A DNA stretch of 64,000 nt from positions 682,001 to 746,000 of the forward strand of contig KK106987.1 of assembly GCA_000611775.1 (NCBI GenBank), in the 5' to 3' direction. Below, piece after piece: positions 34,455 to 46,659 of the stretch (its first letter is position 1; each line of letters opens with the position of its first letter). Under the pieces are notes generated by a model. It did not search any database. It was not told where the DNA came from and worked only from the letters and a program-made list of their open reading frames with translations. Source of the stretch: Umbilicaria muhlenbergii. Its lineage: Eukaryota > Ascomycota > Lecanoromycetes > Umbilicariales > Umbilicariaceae. Both the position numbers and the translations under genes were made by a program.

Positions 34455-37400
34455 ATGTCGACGTCCTCCACGCATTCGAGAGGTGTCAACCGACGCATCA
34501 ACAGCCTTCGAAGCGACAAGAGTCTGTCTCGGGAGAGCTCCCATACTCGCAAACGCATCATCACCCCAAATGATGCTTATACCTTTGCCCTCAGGGTAGC
34601 CTACCTCTCCTATCTCCTCCAGCCTCGTGCCCGCCGGACACAGTATGTCCCTGCACCGCCACCGTCGGTGCAGCGCTCTTCATCATCGATCAATGACTTA
34701 ATGAAGGATTTCACCTTGGTGAGGGATTCCAAGAGCACAAGATTCCCTCATGGATTTACGACAGAACTGGAGAAGCGCCTCACGGGCGTCCTGATGGGTA
34801 GGGAGAAGAGGCCGGAGTATAATGACGCTGTGGTCAAAAGGACTTTTGCTGCCTTCCTCAACGCTTTTACAGAGCAGAGCTTCAAGAAGCGGATGGAAAA
34901 GGATCGGAGGGTGGAGGACCTCGTGTTGATCTTCTTCTCGAATGCGACCAAGGAGCTTCAAAAAGGCAAAGCACCGGGCGATGATGCATGGAAGCTCATG
35001 GTGGATCGACACTTGGCACTCTTTGTCCGTCTCATCAGCTTGATTCTGAAAGACCATGACTGGGTCAGAGATCGACCGGAATTGACGAGCCGTCTTACTA
35101 CATTAGAGAATAAGCTGCTGGTCCATGACCAGGACCTGGCAGCCGCATCTTCGTGGAATGGTGGTGCAGGCGGCTCAACTATTGAGGTCGTGGTACCTCT
35201 CAGTTACGAGGTGAAAGACATGCCCTTGGTCCAAGTTGTGGCCCGCATTTTCGGCCTCACCAACACTCAAGTCCAATCTGATATCAACAAGAACAGATCT
35301 GTCTGGACCGAAAAGGCGGCGTTGCAAGATCTCAAAACCTATCAGACACACCTCAATCTCGACTCGCGGAAGACGTTAAGGAGCGTGGACTTCGACCTGG
35401 AGGAGGGCTACGAGGCTTGGAGGAAAAGGGAGGGCCCGGATCTGTCGCAGATGATGCTCGCCATAGTACAATCAAACCCCGAATTAGCAAAGAGCACGCC
35501 TGGGACAAATCTGCCCCATTTCAACAGCCTCGCCAATGGCTCAGATGCATCAGACTCAGGCTACTCAGACTCGTTAAGGAAGCTCTCGGATCAATCCGAA
35601 GGCGGTTCTTATGTCATTGATCAGCCTGTAGACATGCGTCAACCGAGCTCAAGGGATCAAAGTCCTGACCTACTGAACGAGGGCGATGACATCTTCACAT
35701 ATATACCCTCTGATCCACGAGGGTATTTTCGAGCCGTACTGTTTCAAGCGTTCTCTTATGATTTGCACGACAGCGCTTTGCAGCCGTCGCAGGCAACTGC
35801 AACCACGCCAGCCGTGAAGCTTCTCTCGAAGCAGTCAACCGAGCTGCTTAACGAGATTTGTCTGCGGTGGCGTATCCCGCAAGTCTCGAGGGTTGTTCTT
35901 TTCTTAGACGTCGTTCGTGAAAAGTTCGTGGACGGGGAAATTGACTTGGAAATTTTGGATGCTGCTTTCAACTTTGTAAAGGAGCCGCTCCCGGAGAACA
36001 AGAAAGAGCCCAATTTTATGACTTCGATCTTGTTCGATCGTGCAAAGTGGACCTGGGCGGATTTCGCTCTTAACAAACAGATACTGTCGGCTCTCCATGA
36101 TGCTTTACTACGGGATTTGTACAACGTACTGCAGCGTTGCTACGAGGAGAAACCACCATCTGCTAGCGAGCTAATGTACGTTCTAGAACATCATATATAT
36201 GCCGATCCAAGCTTTTCCAGGACGCCCGAGGATGTCGAGCGATTTGCAGAGCAGCTTTGGGACGGATTGCGCGAAAGTGCTCATGACCTGTACAAGGTGT
36301 ATCTGGCGAAGGAGATTCCTGACGATCTAAGCCGCTGGGATTTCTACCATGTAATACAGCTGGGAAAGGCCGTTGTAAAGCTGGCGGAGCGTATCCAAAA
36401 GCGGTATCGCAAAAATCCCGTGATAATGGGGTACGTAAAACAATGCCCTTGGCACAAATCCTGCTAATCCTGTGAGCAGCGTAAATCCATTGACCGCGCT
36501 AGTCGAAACAGTCCTCCCATGTTATGCTGAGGATGCTAGAGACATTGTAAGACGGATTCTCGAGTTCGCCAAAGAGCGTGGCGAAGAAATTCCAATCGAA
36601 GACGGTTTTGAGCTTTACCGCGAGCTAGTCGAGATCCGTCGTATACACGCCGAAGCTCTCCCTGGGTGAGTCTAGGCATCCTAAAGCAAAACTTCCAGGT
36701 GCTGATTGAAAACTTGTAGTGTCGCCTTTGCATTTCATATTGAAGATCAACTAGCCGGTTTTGTTTGGCGCTGGATTCGCTTGACAGATGAGAAAACTGT
36801 GGATTGGGTGGACCAAGCCATCAAGCAAGATCAGTTCACGGTGAGGACAGAGCGCAGAGACCAAATCCCAAGCGAGGACGAGAGACATAGTGTTTCTGTA
36901 ATAGACATATTCAGGTTCTTCAATCAGACCATCGACCAGATTGTGCAGCTGAACTGGGATGACGACCTGCAGTACGCCAAATTCATGACCGCACTGGCTA
37001 GGGTGATCGGCACTGGCATTGCTCGATACTGTGAAGTGGTGGAGTTGAAATTCACGAAAGAGATGGACAGGTTGACACCTGAGCAAGAAGCTGCAGCAAA
37101 TCAATCCAGACAGGAGAAATGGGTACAACTAGCGAAAGATGCATGGAGCAACAAGGAGAAGATCGAGCCTTTTCAATTCTTCCCTGAGGTTGGTGGCGTC
37201 TCTCGATCTGAGATTTCTTGAACTGACGTCTCATGCAGTCTTTTGTGAAACTTAACAACATCGAATATGCCTCCCATCAGCTTGACAAGCTCGAGCAAGA
37301 GATCAATGTAGACGCTTGCGCGGCGGTCATCCAGAAGAACGCTCCGCCAGTGAGCCAACGCCAAAGAAATGTCACCAATTATGTGTTCACTATCAAGATC

Positions 37401-38723
37401 GTCGAAGCCGAAGATCTCAAGGCTTGCGATATAAATGGTCTGAGTGATCCATATGTGGTTCTTGGCGACGAGTATCAAAAGCGCCTTGCCAAAACCAGGA
37501 TTATCTATGGAAATCTCAATCCTCGCTGGGATGAGACTGTCGATATCACAACCCAAGGCCCGTTGAATATCATCGCTACGGTATGGGATTGGGACACTCT
37601 TGGTGATCACGACTGCGTTGGACGTACTTCGATCAAATTAGACCCTTCCCATTTTGGTGATTTTCTGCCCCGCGAATACTGGCTAGACCTTGATACGCAA
37701 GGTCGGCTGTTACTGAGAGTCAGCATGGAGGGAGAAAGGGACGACATTCAGTTTTACTTTGGCAAGGCATTCCGGACCCTGAGGCGAACGGAGAGGGACA
37801 TGACTAGAAAGGTTACGGACAAGCTATCAGCATACATCAACCACGTCCTGTCACGCCGCGCCTTACGCAGTCTGCTTTCGAAGGGCATAACAATGTCGAC
37901 CGTTTCGAGCTACTTCAATCGCAATCGGCCTCCGCCAGTCACACAAGGTCCTTCCCAGGCGGAGGTCACTAACGCCCTGAAACCCTTGTTTGCCTACTTC
38001 GACGACAATTTTGCTATCATGAACCAAACGTTGACTGGAGCAGCGATGATGATGGTTATGACGCGATTATGGAAAGAGGTCTTAGCTACGATTGAATCTT
38101 TGCTGGTGCCTCCTTTGTCCGACAAACCTTCACAGCAGCGGCAGTTGACGCAACAGGAACTCGACATCGTGTTCAATTGGCTCCAGCTACTCTACGATTT
38201 CTTCCATGCAGTGGATGAAGAGACCGGCGAAGCCAACGGCGTTCCGGTCGACGTTTTGCGATCACCCAAATACTTTGACATCACTTCTCTAAACTTCTTT
38301 TATTTCGAACCTACCGAGAACTTAATTCGTACATCCGAACGAATGGCTTCCGCAACTGCTGCTCGACAGCAAGCGCAGCGTAATCGGCTCTCAGCACCTG
38401 CTGCAATGTCATCTCCTTCTTTTGGTGGTGCAGCTGGCCTGCTAGGCATGCCATCCACACGACGCTCAAAGAGCATCATGCTATCACGCAACCTTGGGAC
38501 GATGAAGAAGGCCAAGGAGGAGAAGCGGAAGGAAGCGCAGGCCGAACCTAACGACGACATGATTTTACGAATCCTGAGGATGAGACCGGAGGCTGAGAGA
38601 TACCTGAAAGACAGGAGTAGGCAGAAAGAACGACTGGCGGCTGCGGCGGCCGCAGAATTGATAGTTAGGCAGAGCCTACTGGCCGGTGGCGGTAGAATGT
38701 TGGGAAACCTCCCAAGAAGATAA
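34455..38723 (+). CDS. C2-domain protein with Munc13-homology regions (Git1 / UNC13-like)
   Basis: Exons 34455..36430, 36480..36665, 36720..37188 and 37239..38723 give 1371 aa; a Met at 34323 would add 44 residues that look unlike the family. Conserved N-terminal blocks are YTFALRVAYLSYLLQPRARR, FTLVRDSKSTRFPHGF and VEDLVLIFFSNATKELQKGK. The MHD1-like part lies around RYFRAVLFQAF to WIRLTDEKTVDWVDQAI. A C2 domain follows (TIKIVEAEDLKACDINGLSD PYVVLG, WDETVDI, ATVWDWDTLGDHD) with the Asp residues expected for Ca2+/phospholipid binding. An MHD2-like helical part and an Arg/Ala-rich tail complete it. Fission yeast Git1 of this family acts in glucose/cAMP-PKA signalling; that role here is inference. 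Intron 3 uses a GTTGGT donor. Confidence 0.85.
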
Positions 38724-39071
38724 GCGTCGAAGATGCGACTTTTGTGCTTGCGTGCTACTTAGCGGGAGTCTTGGCAGCGGTATAGTGTTGAAGGGACGGA
38801 GTAAAGGTGTGCATAGCCCAAGTCGATGTGCTTACGGTAGAGGTGGCGGATCCATAGGCATACCCTGTATAGCTTTCGTAGCGTAGGCGTAGGTTAATAT
38901 ATGAAATTCACTTCAATTATCGGTCTACAGTCGTATTGCACGAAGCATCTTCAATACACAAAGCAAAGTATAGAGACAGCTAATGCATCAAGCAGTCATA
39001 ATCATACTATGTCCTAAGACGCCTGAACCGAGAACTGATAAACTATGTACAGTGCAGACCCAGGAAACCAC
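38724..39071. other. convergent intergenic region
   Basis: 3' flanks of the Git1-like and NDUFB11-like genes. Nothing supported. Confidence 0.6.
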
Positions 39072-39653
39072 TCACACGTCATCTTCATCTTTTCGAGCCT
39101 GTCCCTAAGTCAGCTACATTTTACACCAGTCATCGAGAACATCTGTGCGAGAACGTACAGGCAATGCGTTAGGGCCGCCCAACTCCGTTTCCAAGCCTCC
39201 AGGAAATGTCCTTGGAGCACTCGGCTTATCCGGATAATACAAGCTCACAACACCGAGGAGTGCCCCAACACTCGCAACGAAGCAGCCCATTAAGAAGAGC
39301 CCCTTCGCCGGCGAAAAATGTGTATACTCATCCGGGGAGAACATGCCCAGGATATCGTTGTCTTCGTGGATGGGTTCACCGTAGTTACGACGTTCTTGCT
39401 TGTCCCACCAGTCGCCGTAGGGGTCGCGGAATTGACGCTTCTCCCGGGGTGGATTGATATAACCGCCATTCTGTGTATCTGATCAGTCTCCTGTAGGGTG
39501 AAGATTTGGTGTTGGTGCATTGGGTCTGACCATGTTCGGGTCTTCAATGTCGGCTTGTGACACATAGCGGATCTGTGAGCGGAAGGGGCGAGGAAGTGGA
39601 GTGCGGAGAGAGTGCGACAACGGCCTAGCCGCTGCGAGCCGGCGTGGAAGCAT
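39072..39653 (-). CDS. complex I ESSS/NDUFB11-like subunit
   Basis: Accessory subunit of NADH:ubiquinone oxidoreductase in the mitochondrial inner membrane. Exons 39653..39531, 39470..39159 and 39104..39072 encode 155 aa. The presequence is Arg/Ser-rich (MLPRRLAAARPLSHSLRTPL), then YVSQADIEDPNM, NGGYINPPREKRQFRDPYGD, NYGEPIHEDNDILGMFSPDE, YTHFSPAKGLFLMG, the TM helix GCFVASVGALLGVVSLYY, and the end GGPNALPGQARKDEDDV. The last exon codes only 10 residues; its use is supported by GTACGT/CTTAG ends and by the C-terminal ARK..DD pattern of fungal homologues. The family call rests on the SPDEYTHFS.AKG..L...F motif before the helix. Confidence 0.85.
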
Positions 39654-40145
39654 CTTGTATAGTGGTCAGTCCATTGTGGATCGGTAGTTGCCATGACATA
39701 TCAGACGTACAGCTTGTCTTGCAACGACGGAGCAGGAAGTGGTAGCGGTACATGCAGCGTGCACACAGCGTGCACACAGCTCTGCTCGAAGGAATGAGGT
39801 CCGCTTGCGCAGCGTTCAATGCGGCAAGGCGGCTTCGCGTGGCCGAGCCTTGGGCTTGGCCGTGGTCTTGGCCGTGGTCCAATCTAGCCCGGAAAGTCAG
39901 AAAAGTAAGCGGCTCAGAGCCAAAAAGCGGCAACTTCCCTCAGCTCATACAATCACCCCAGATCTGCCTTCATTCCTTCACCGGCCACGCAAAACTGCCG
40001 GTAGTGTGCCCATACTTCGTCACCGAACTGGTCTGAGCTCAGGCTTTTATTTGATGCCACAATTAACGATTTCGAGCGTGGTTTCGTTGGGATTTTTGGG
40101 GGTACCTCGAGGAAGGGGATCGCTCTCATCACCCTGCCGCGAGAA
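39654..40145. promoter_or_regulatory. divergent promoter of NDUFB11-like and swr1
   Basis: Contains two tandem copies of the 11-mer CAGCGTGCACA starting at 39755, and a local CTTGGCCGTGGT duplication near 39855. No gene. Confidence 0.45.
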
Positions 40146-43100
40146 ATGCTGAACGGTAGCCTGAACGGCTTTTCAGGACACAACATCAAACCCACAAATG
40201 GACCGTCGGCTGAGGGCAACGAACCAACGCCGACACGCGATACCCAGACCGAGTCCTTAGATGGATCCACGAATCACACTTCCGTAAAGACTGAGTACGT
40301 CAAGTACGAGGACAATAACAATGATGGACCTCCGAACAAGAGGCGGAAGCTCGCCGACCCTTCGACACGTCAACGATCCAGTTCACGACCTATCTCCCCG
40401 CCATGGAAGAAAGTCGCAGTCGAAGGCCCGACTTCATTTGTGGAAGGAGGAAGACGCAAATCATCGAGAACAAATCTTGTGCCTTTGGAGTTGCAACCAC
40501 AAGCCAACAAGCGTCAGACACGTGCCGCCATCCAGAAGACGCATCTTCCCAAGAGTAAATATGGCAGCGCAAAGGCGTACAAACAATCCCCCTTGACGCC
40601 TACTCCAAATCAACCGCAGATCAATGGCAAACCCCTACGTTCATCTAGCAAGTCAATGACACAAACCGCGGGCAAGTCACCGGCGAAAATTGGTCAACAG
40701 AATGGCACATTTGCTTCGTCTACCACTCCGAATCGTCCACCGTCCAGAGCTCGCCATCATAGAACGAAGTCCATACAATCACCTCCCGAGTCCTCTGGGC
40801 AGCAATCACAGAAACCTCGCTCTTACAAAGTCAGGCACAAATACTTGCCGGCCGGTTCTTCCAAGCAGCCGTCAGAACCGTCGAACGCTCAATCGATCCG
40901 ACGATCGGGCCGTACTTCGAGGGCTGCCGACAGTACAGATGAGAGCAAAGAGGTGCGAACAAACGGATGGCCTGAAAGCGATGAGGAGGAGGTTCCCGTC
41001 GATCCGAATTTCAAGCCCCAGAGGCTGAAATTCAAAGTCCGCATGCCGACAGTGACAATACAACATCCGGGACACGTCCCTCCCAAGCGCCAGTTCTCAT
41101 CTTTTCGAGAATGGCTCGAACACGATGATCCATTAGCCGGGGATGATAGCGGGCATCAAACCGACGAAAAGGCCGAAAGGGAAGCTGGACTAAGACGGCG
41201 CATCCTTCTGGCAGCCAAACCAGGGGGTGTACTCAGCAGAGGTCATTGTTCAGTCTACGTCCCGGATCCCCAGGAAGAGCCTCCCCCACAGTATACACAC
41301 CAGGATCACCTCGTCGCGCATGCGATTTACTTCCGCAAGTTGATGAAGCAAGAGCAACGGCATCACCTTGCCTCTGCTAAGCGCATAGCATATGCAGCGG
41401 CTGCGGAATGGAAGCGAAGGCAGCCAAAAAGTGAAGAGGAGGTCGAGCAGGAACAACGAGAGGCTGCTTTGGCACGATACAAGCAGGTGCGGAAGGATCT
41501 GGTGCAGAAGTGGGAGATCGTTACAGCTGAGGTGAACCGACGACGCTTAGCACGTTGGGAAGAAGAGCAGCAGGTTTTGGGCAAACAAGCTCTGAATAGG
41601 GTTTTGGAAAAATCTACTCAGCTACTAGATAAGAGGAGGCTACGAGGCTCGTCAGATGCAGGCAGTGGGGACGAGAGAGAGGACGGCGACGAAGACGATA
41701 ATGAAGAAGAGACCTCAGATGGTGCTAGCTCTGATGCTGAGAGTGATGATGAAAGCAACATGTCTTCGAGCCAGTCTGACAGCGAAGCAAGTCTAGAAAT
41801 CAAACCTGACGACGACGAAGAGCTTACCGTGGATGAATTACGGCGAAAGTATGCAGGGTTACCGCCTGAAAGCACTGATCATCACTCGGACGTCCAAATG
41901 GATGCAGCACAGCCGGAAGAGACTTGTCTCCAGGAGTGGAAAGTTGAAGTGGATATACCTTCCCGGGTCAGTAGTGAGAGGCAGGACGAGTCGATGGCCG
42001 AGGCCGACCCGGGCAACAATGTTGATCCTTTGGCCACAGTCGACGTGGATGAAGTTGATGATGCTTTGTTGGACGACAGCGATTCAAGTACTGACATGGA
42101 GGATGATATGGGCGACAGTGACGAAGAATCTGAACGCGAAGAGGATGGCGAGAGTGAGGCCAGCGAGGAAGAACGTGGCCTGCTTGGGTTTTTCTCGAAG
42201 AGAGACCTCCAGGACACTGGTGTACCTCCCGACTCTGACTCGGAACGCCCAAATATGAAGGGCGAAGCATCTGAGGAAGAAATCGAGGAAGTGTCCTTGA
42301 TCCCTGATGCAACACAAGTACAGACACCATCTGCAAGCAATAGCGAAGAGCCGTCTTTGGGCACTCCCAAGAAGCTTGAAGTGCTTCCGAATGGAGAGAC
42401 TAGCAAACCGGCCAGTGGAATGGGAGACAACGACAAACTTCGCCAAATACATCCAAATTCAGAAGCCGGCACCGAGCCGTCTGCTTTGATGAAATTGTCC
42501 AGATTAGACTCTCCCATGAATGTTCACCACGAATCACTTCCAACCACACCGGTATCATCACATACTCTCAAGACGCCAGTGCCATATTTACTTCGAGGCA
42601 CGCTGCGCGAGTATCAGCACTATGGACTCGATTGGCTCGCTGGGTTGTACGCTAACGGTACCAATGGCATTCTGGCGGACGAGATGGGTCTGGGAAAGAC
42701 GATTCAGACGATAGCTCTCCTCGCCCATCTTGCCGTAGAGCATGAGGTCTGGGGTCCGCATCTCATTGTCGTGCCTACCAGTGTAATGCTGAATTGGGAA
42801 ATGGAGTTTAAGAAGTTTCTTCCGGGTTTTAAGATCCTAACATACTACGGTTCCCAGGAAGAGCGAAAGCAGAAACGCAAAGGTTGGCTTGACGACAATA
42901 GATGGAATGTCTGCATCACGTCATATCAACTGGTCCTACAAGATCAACAAACATTCAAAAGGAGGGCTTGGCACTATATGGTATTAGACGAGGCGCACAA
43001 CATCAAGAACTTTAGATCGCAGCGATGGCAGACGCTCTTGACTTTCAGGACAAGGGCACGGTTACTCCTGACGGGTACACCATTGCAGAATAATCTGACC

Positions 43101-45293
43101 GAGCTCTGGTCTTTGCTCTTCTTCTTGATGCCCTCCGATAGCACAGAGACAGGTATTGGGGGCTTCGCAGATCTACAGGAGTTCTCGAATTGGTTTCGAA
43201 GACCAGTTGAGCAGATTCTTGAACATGGTCGAGAAACCATGGATGATGAAGCGAAACTTATCGTACAGAAACTTCACAAAGTCTTGCGACCATATCTGCT
43301 CCGACGGTTAAAGGCAGATGTGGAGAAACAAATGCCTGCGAAATACGAACATGTGGTCTATTGCAGATTGTCCAAGCGACAGCGCTATCTATACGATGGT
43401 TTTATGTCACGGGCCCAGACCAGGGAGACCCTAGCATCTGGCAATTATCTTTCCATCATCAACTGTTTGATGCAGCTACGCAAGGTCTGCAACCATCCGG
43501 ATCTTTTCGAAACGCGGCAGATTGTCACTTCTTTCGCCATGCCAAAGTCAGCCATCGCTGATTTTGAGATCAAAGAGCTCCTCGTCAAAAGACGCTTACT
43601 TCAAGAGGATCCGATGCGGTGTGTCGACCTGGATGTTATCAACCTGCTCCCCGGTGCGAATGGGCCAGTCTCTGCATTAGCCACCATTCAAAACCGGAGA
43701 CTTGGTGCCCTTCACTCGTTAAGACAGCTCGCCGTGCAGCAACAGGGGCGTCTGGATTGGAAAATGCCACTCGACGGCACCTCCGTCGAGTCCAACCTTG
43801 CCTACATGGAAAATGCTGCACGTATCTCCAGGCTAGAAGAACTCCGCCATTGTGCGTACCTTACCAGCCTTCGAAGTCAGCGACGGCCGTTGTATAGCTA
43901 TAGCCTGGTTGAACGATTGACGCTTGATCTGCAGCAGCTGCCCGCGCCCCCTGTGCCAAAGCGAAGAGCAGCACTGGCAGATTGGTACTCGAACAAATCG
44001 CCAGCAATGGAAGATATGGTTTTGACGCTATCACAACGCTCAGATGCCCTGCAAACGACCATCCAGAAGTTTGCTTGTGTTACGCCTGCAGCTGTAGCGA
44101 CAGATATGACGCGTTTTGCCTTGTCTCGTAGAGGCGTGGAAGTCGTTCATGATGCACAGCAACTCTGTAAAACAGATGCGTTCCACGAAGCTAGAATGAG
44201 ACTGTCCATCGCATTTCCTGACAAGCGCTTGCTTCAGTACGACTGCGGCAAGCTTCAACGCCTTGACAAGCTCCTTCGCGATCTGCAAGCTGGTGGCCAT
44301 CGTGCTCTAATCTTTACACAAATGACAAAAGTTCTCGACATCCTGGAGCAGTTTCTCAATATCCACGGTCACCGCTATCTGCGACTTGACGGCGCCACGA
44401 AGATCGAGCAGCGTCAAATCCTCACAGATCGGTTCAACAACGACAACCGCATCCTTGCCTTTATCCTCTCCACTCGATCCGGTGGGCTCGGTATCAACCT
44501 TACGGGTGCCGACACCGTCATCTTCTACGACCTCGACTGGAATCCCGCCATGGACAAGCAATGTCAGGATCGCTGCCATCGCATTGGCCAAACCCGCGAC
44601 GTGCATATCTATAGGTTCGTCTCCGAGTATACCATCGAAGCCAACATTCTGCGCAAAGCCAACCAGAAGCGCATGCTTGACGACGTAGTCATCCAAGAAG
44701 GCGAATTCACAACGGACTACTTCAACAAGCTCAACGTGCAAGACATGCTTGACGATGAGGCTCTAGACGGCGATGCTCAGGCCAACGCCGCCATGGACCG
44801 CGTCCTTGGTGGCGGTGGGGCTGCCAACGGCAAAGTCTTCGAACAGGTCGAGGACAAAGAGGATATTGCGGCCGCAAAGGTGGCTGAAAAGGAGATGATC
44901 CATACCGACGAGGCGGACTTCGACGAGAAAGCCGGATTGAGCTCCGGTGGAGGCGCCACGCCTAGGACGCCGGGGCCTCCGACTCCATCGGAATCGATGC
45001 CGGCGCCCGTCGATACACCTGATACGGTGCATAATCCCGCAGCGGCAATAGATACGGTAGAAATGATAACAGCCCTCGAAGCGGCCGACTCTGGTGCCGT
45101 TACTCCTGGCATTATCAACGGCGACGAAGTCCCCAACGACGCGGACGAGGAGGACGACGCCGCCCACGTCGACGAATACATCATCCGTTTCCTCGAGTGG
45201 GAATTACGAGACGTACCTGTCGCGCCACCGGGAGACAAGAGCAAAAAGAAAAGTAAAAAGGGAGGCGAGCATCGGGTTCGGAGACCCAGGTAA
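40146..45293 (+). CDS. swr1: Swr1 chromatin-remodelling ATPase (H2A.Z deposition)
   Basis: Intronless 1715-aa catalytic subunit of the SWR1 complex, which exchanges H2A for H2A.Z. The N-terminus is basic and disordered. An HSA domain lies at about residues 386-450 (DHLVAHAIYFRKLMKQEQRH, AAAAEWKRRQ). A long acidic stretch with alternating Asp/Glu/Ser (about 510-700) probably contacts H2A.Z-H2B. The Snf2 core has motif I in GILADEMGLGKT (about 843), DEAH (about 946) and LTGTPLQNN, followed by the long insertion typical of the INO80/SWR1 class, then LIFTQMTKVLDILEQF and DRCHRIGQTRDVHIYRF (about 1474). The length and the split ATPase fit fungal Swr1; the HSA plus acidic region separate it from Ino80. 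Start context CTGCCGCGAGAA ATG. Confidence 0.95.
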   Translation: MLNGSLNGFSGHNIKPTNGPSAEGNEPTPTRDTQTESLDGSTNHTSVKTEYVKYEDNNNDGPPNKRRKLADPSTRQRSSSRPISPPWKKVAVEGPTSFVEGGRRKSSRTNLVPLELQPQANKRQTRAAIQKTHLPKSKYGSAKAYKQSPLTPTPNQPQINGKPLRSSSKSMTQTAGKSPAKIGQQNGTFASSTTPNRPPSRARHHRTKSIQSPPESSGQQSQKPRSYKVRHKYLPAGSSKQPSEPSNAQSIRRSGRTSRAADSTDESKEVRTNGWPESDEEEVPVDPNFKPQRLKFKVRMPTVTIQHPGHVPPKRQFSSFREWLEHDDPLAGDDSGHQTDEKAEREAGLRRRILLAAKPGGVLSRGHCSVYVPDPQEEPPPQYTHQDHLVAHAIYFRKLMKQEQRHHLASAKRIAYAAAAEWKRRQPKSEEEVEQEQREAALARYKQVRKDLVQKWEIVTAEVNRRRLARWEEEQQVLGKQALNRVLEKSTQLLDKRRLRGSSDAGSGDEREDGDEDDNEEETSDGASSDAESDDESNMSSSQSDSEASLEIKPDDDEELTVDELRRKYAGLPPESTDHHSDVQMDAAQPEETCLQEWKVEVDIPSRVSSERQDESMAEADPGNNVDPLATVDVDEVDDALLDDSDSSTDMEDDMGDSDEESEREEDGESEASEEERGLLGFFSKRDLQDTGVPPDSDSERPNMKGEASEEEIEEVSLIPDATQVQTPSASNSEEPSLGTPKKLEVLPNGETSKPASGMGDNDKLRQIHPNSEAGTEPSALMKLSRLDSPMNVHHESLPTTPVSSHTLKTPVPYLLRGTLREYQHYGLDWLAGLYANGTNGILADEMGLGKTIQTIALLAHLAVEHEVWGPHLIVVPTSVMLNWEMEFKKFLPGFKILTYYGSQEERKQKRKGWLDDNRWNVCITSYQLVLQDQQTFKRRAWHYMVLDEAHNIKNFRSQRWQTLLTFRTRARLLLTGTPLQNNLTELWSLLFFLMPSDSTETGIGGFADLQEFSNWFRRPVEQILEHGRETMDDEAKLIVQKLHKVLRPYLLRRLKADVEKQMPAKYEHVVYCRLSKRQRYLYDGFMSRAQTRETLASGNYLSIINCLMQLRKVCNHPDLFETRQIVTSFAMPKSAIADFEIKELLVKRRLLQEDPMRCVDLDVINLLPGANGPVSALATIQNRRLGALHSLRQLAVQQQGRLDWKMPLDGTSVESNLAYMENAARISRLEELRHCAYLTSLRSQRRPLYSYSLVERLTLDLQQLPAPPVPKRRAALADWYSNKSPAMEDMVLTLSQRSDALQTTIQKFACVTPAAVATDMTRFALSRRGVEVVHDAQQLCKTDAFHEARMRLSIAFPDKRLLQYDCGKLQRLDKLLRDLQAGGHRALIFTQMTKVLDILEQFLNIHGHRYLRLDGATKIEQRQILTDRFNNDNRILAFILSTRSGGLGINLTGADTVIFYDLDWNPAMDKQCQDRCHRIGQTRDVHIYRFVSEYTIEANILRKANQKRMLDDVVIQEGEFTTDYFNKLNVQDMLDDEALDGDAQANAAMDRVLGGGGAANGKVFEQVEDKEDIAAAKVAEKEMIHTDEADFDEKAGLSSGGGATPRTPGPPTPSESMPAPVDTPDTVHNPAAAIDTVEMITALEAADSGAVTPGIINGDEVPNDADEEDDAAHVDEYIIRFLEWELRDVPVAPPGDKSKKKSKKGGEHRVRRPR

Positions 45294-46659
45294 ACTCCGA
45301 CCTAAGAAAATGGGTAGGGGCCTGGATTTGTATACTTAGGAAAGAGGACGTTTTGCGTGGTGGTTTGTACACTGGATATGGGTAGGGGAAGGGGGTTTTT
45401 TGCTTCGGATGCTTGTAGAATAGTGCATGGGGGATTGGCGTTGAGGAGGGATGGAGAGAGGGTGGAGGCGGCATCGGTGGGTGTTCTGGGAGAAGAGGGG
45501 GTGGAAATAGAAACTTTTATCTATTTCTGTAGCGGTCGAATACAGTGGGATCGGATTGATTGAGCTGAGGTGCTGGACGTATGCTTAAGTGAGTAAATGA
45601 CACTGTTGAGGTTTAGGGGTCTAGGTGGTGGTGGACTGGAGCTTCCATGCGTAGATCCCGTGGCGGCAACCTAACATCAGAGCCACGTTCTACCATTGCA
45701 CGCTTGGGGATTCTACCTCTAAATGCCGCTTCTCATTGTCAATTCCTCGACGCCGTCCCGCGACTGAGAAAGATCTGCCAGCTACTTCAGCCTTACACAC
45801 CCGCAGAGCCCCAGCCTGACGATATTCGGATCCGAGGAACGACAGAGCATTCGGCTTGTGGATGGAATGAAAATCCGATCTCACGAATGGTTAGAGTCCG
45901 AGTCGGATTTGAGGTAGGAAGTGATAGGAAGCCATGCCGCCTGGCGGATCCATGGTTCTTGGTGCTCTTAAAATCCCACCTGGATGAGCTTGTGTGAGTT
46001 CTTGGAGTACTAAGAGATCTTGAAGTGTGCGTTGCTAGAGAGCTCTTAGAGTAAGGTAGTAAGAACTTTTTGGTGACGAAAAATACGATGGTGGGAGAAC
46101 TGCTGAGGGCTCTTGAAGCACTGAGAACTCTTGGAGAACGAGAATTCGGCCGTGGGAGCTTTAAGAACTCTAGGAGTATGAAAATCATTGAGGACTTTAT
46201 ATCTTAAGAATTATAAGAACGGTAGGAACATCAAAAGCACTAAGAGCTCTAAGAGCCCCAAGGAAAAGATGACCCAAGGCCTTGCCGATGTGTCCTCCAA
46301 AACCCATGCTGCCTTAGGACTTACCTGTCTCATTTCACTAGGGCCCGTCACCTAAGGACCTCACATCACAACCAAGAGGTCACCGAAGGACTGGCACAAA
46401 ATCTAGATCTGTGCAGCGTTTCATTTCCCCAATCAAATACACCCAAGATAGAACCCCCTCCCCGCCACTAAATATCAAAGGTATATGGCAAACTCCACGA
46501 TCCCTCCCCCCTTTTCTCCAAAAAGCGAAAAATCCCCTATGTCCAGTCCCGTCCAATTTTTCAAATGTCCAAACCTACTGGAACGAAAATATCGACCAAC
46601 ATCGATCGCATGTATGAAACAATCGCGCGACCGACCTCCCTGCACACCAGGACCCCCAG
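45294..46659. other. convergent intergenic region
   Basis: 1.37 kb between swr1 and the Boi-type gene. The middle (45993-46260) holds a degenerate short repeat, listed separately. No gene supported. Confidence 0.5.
45993..46260. repeat. degenerate purine-rich repeat around AGARCTCTTRGAG
   Basis: Units such as GAGTTCTTGGAGTACTAA, GAGCTCTTAGAGTA, GGGCTCTTGAAGCACTGAG, GAACTCTTGGAGAACG, AAGAACTCTAGGAGTA and AAGAGCTCTAAGAGC recur at irregular spacing. The core is partly palindromic. The decay suggests an old minisatellite. Confidence 0.5.
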
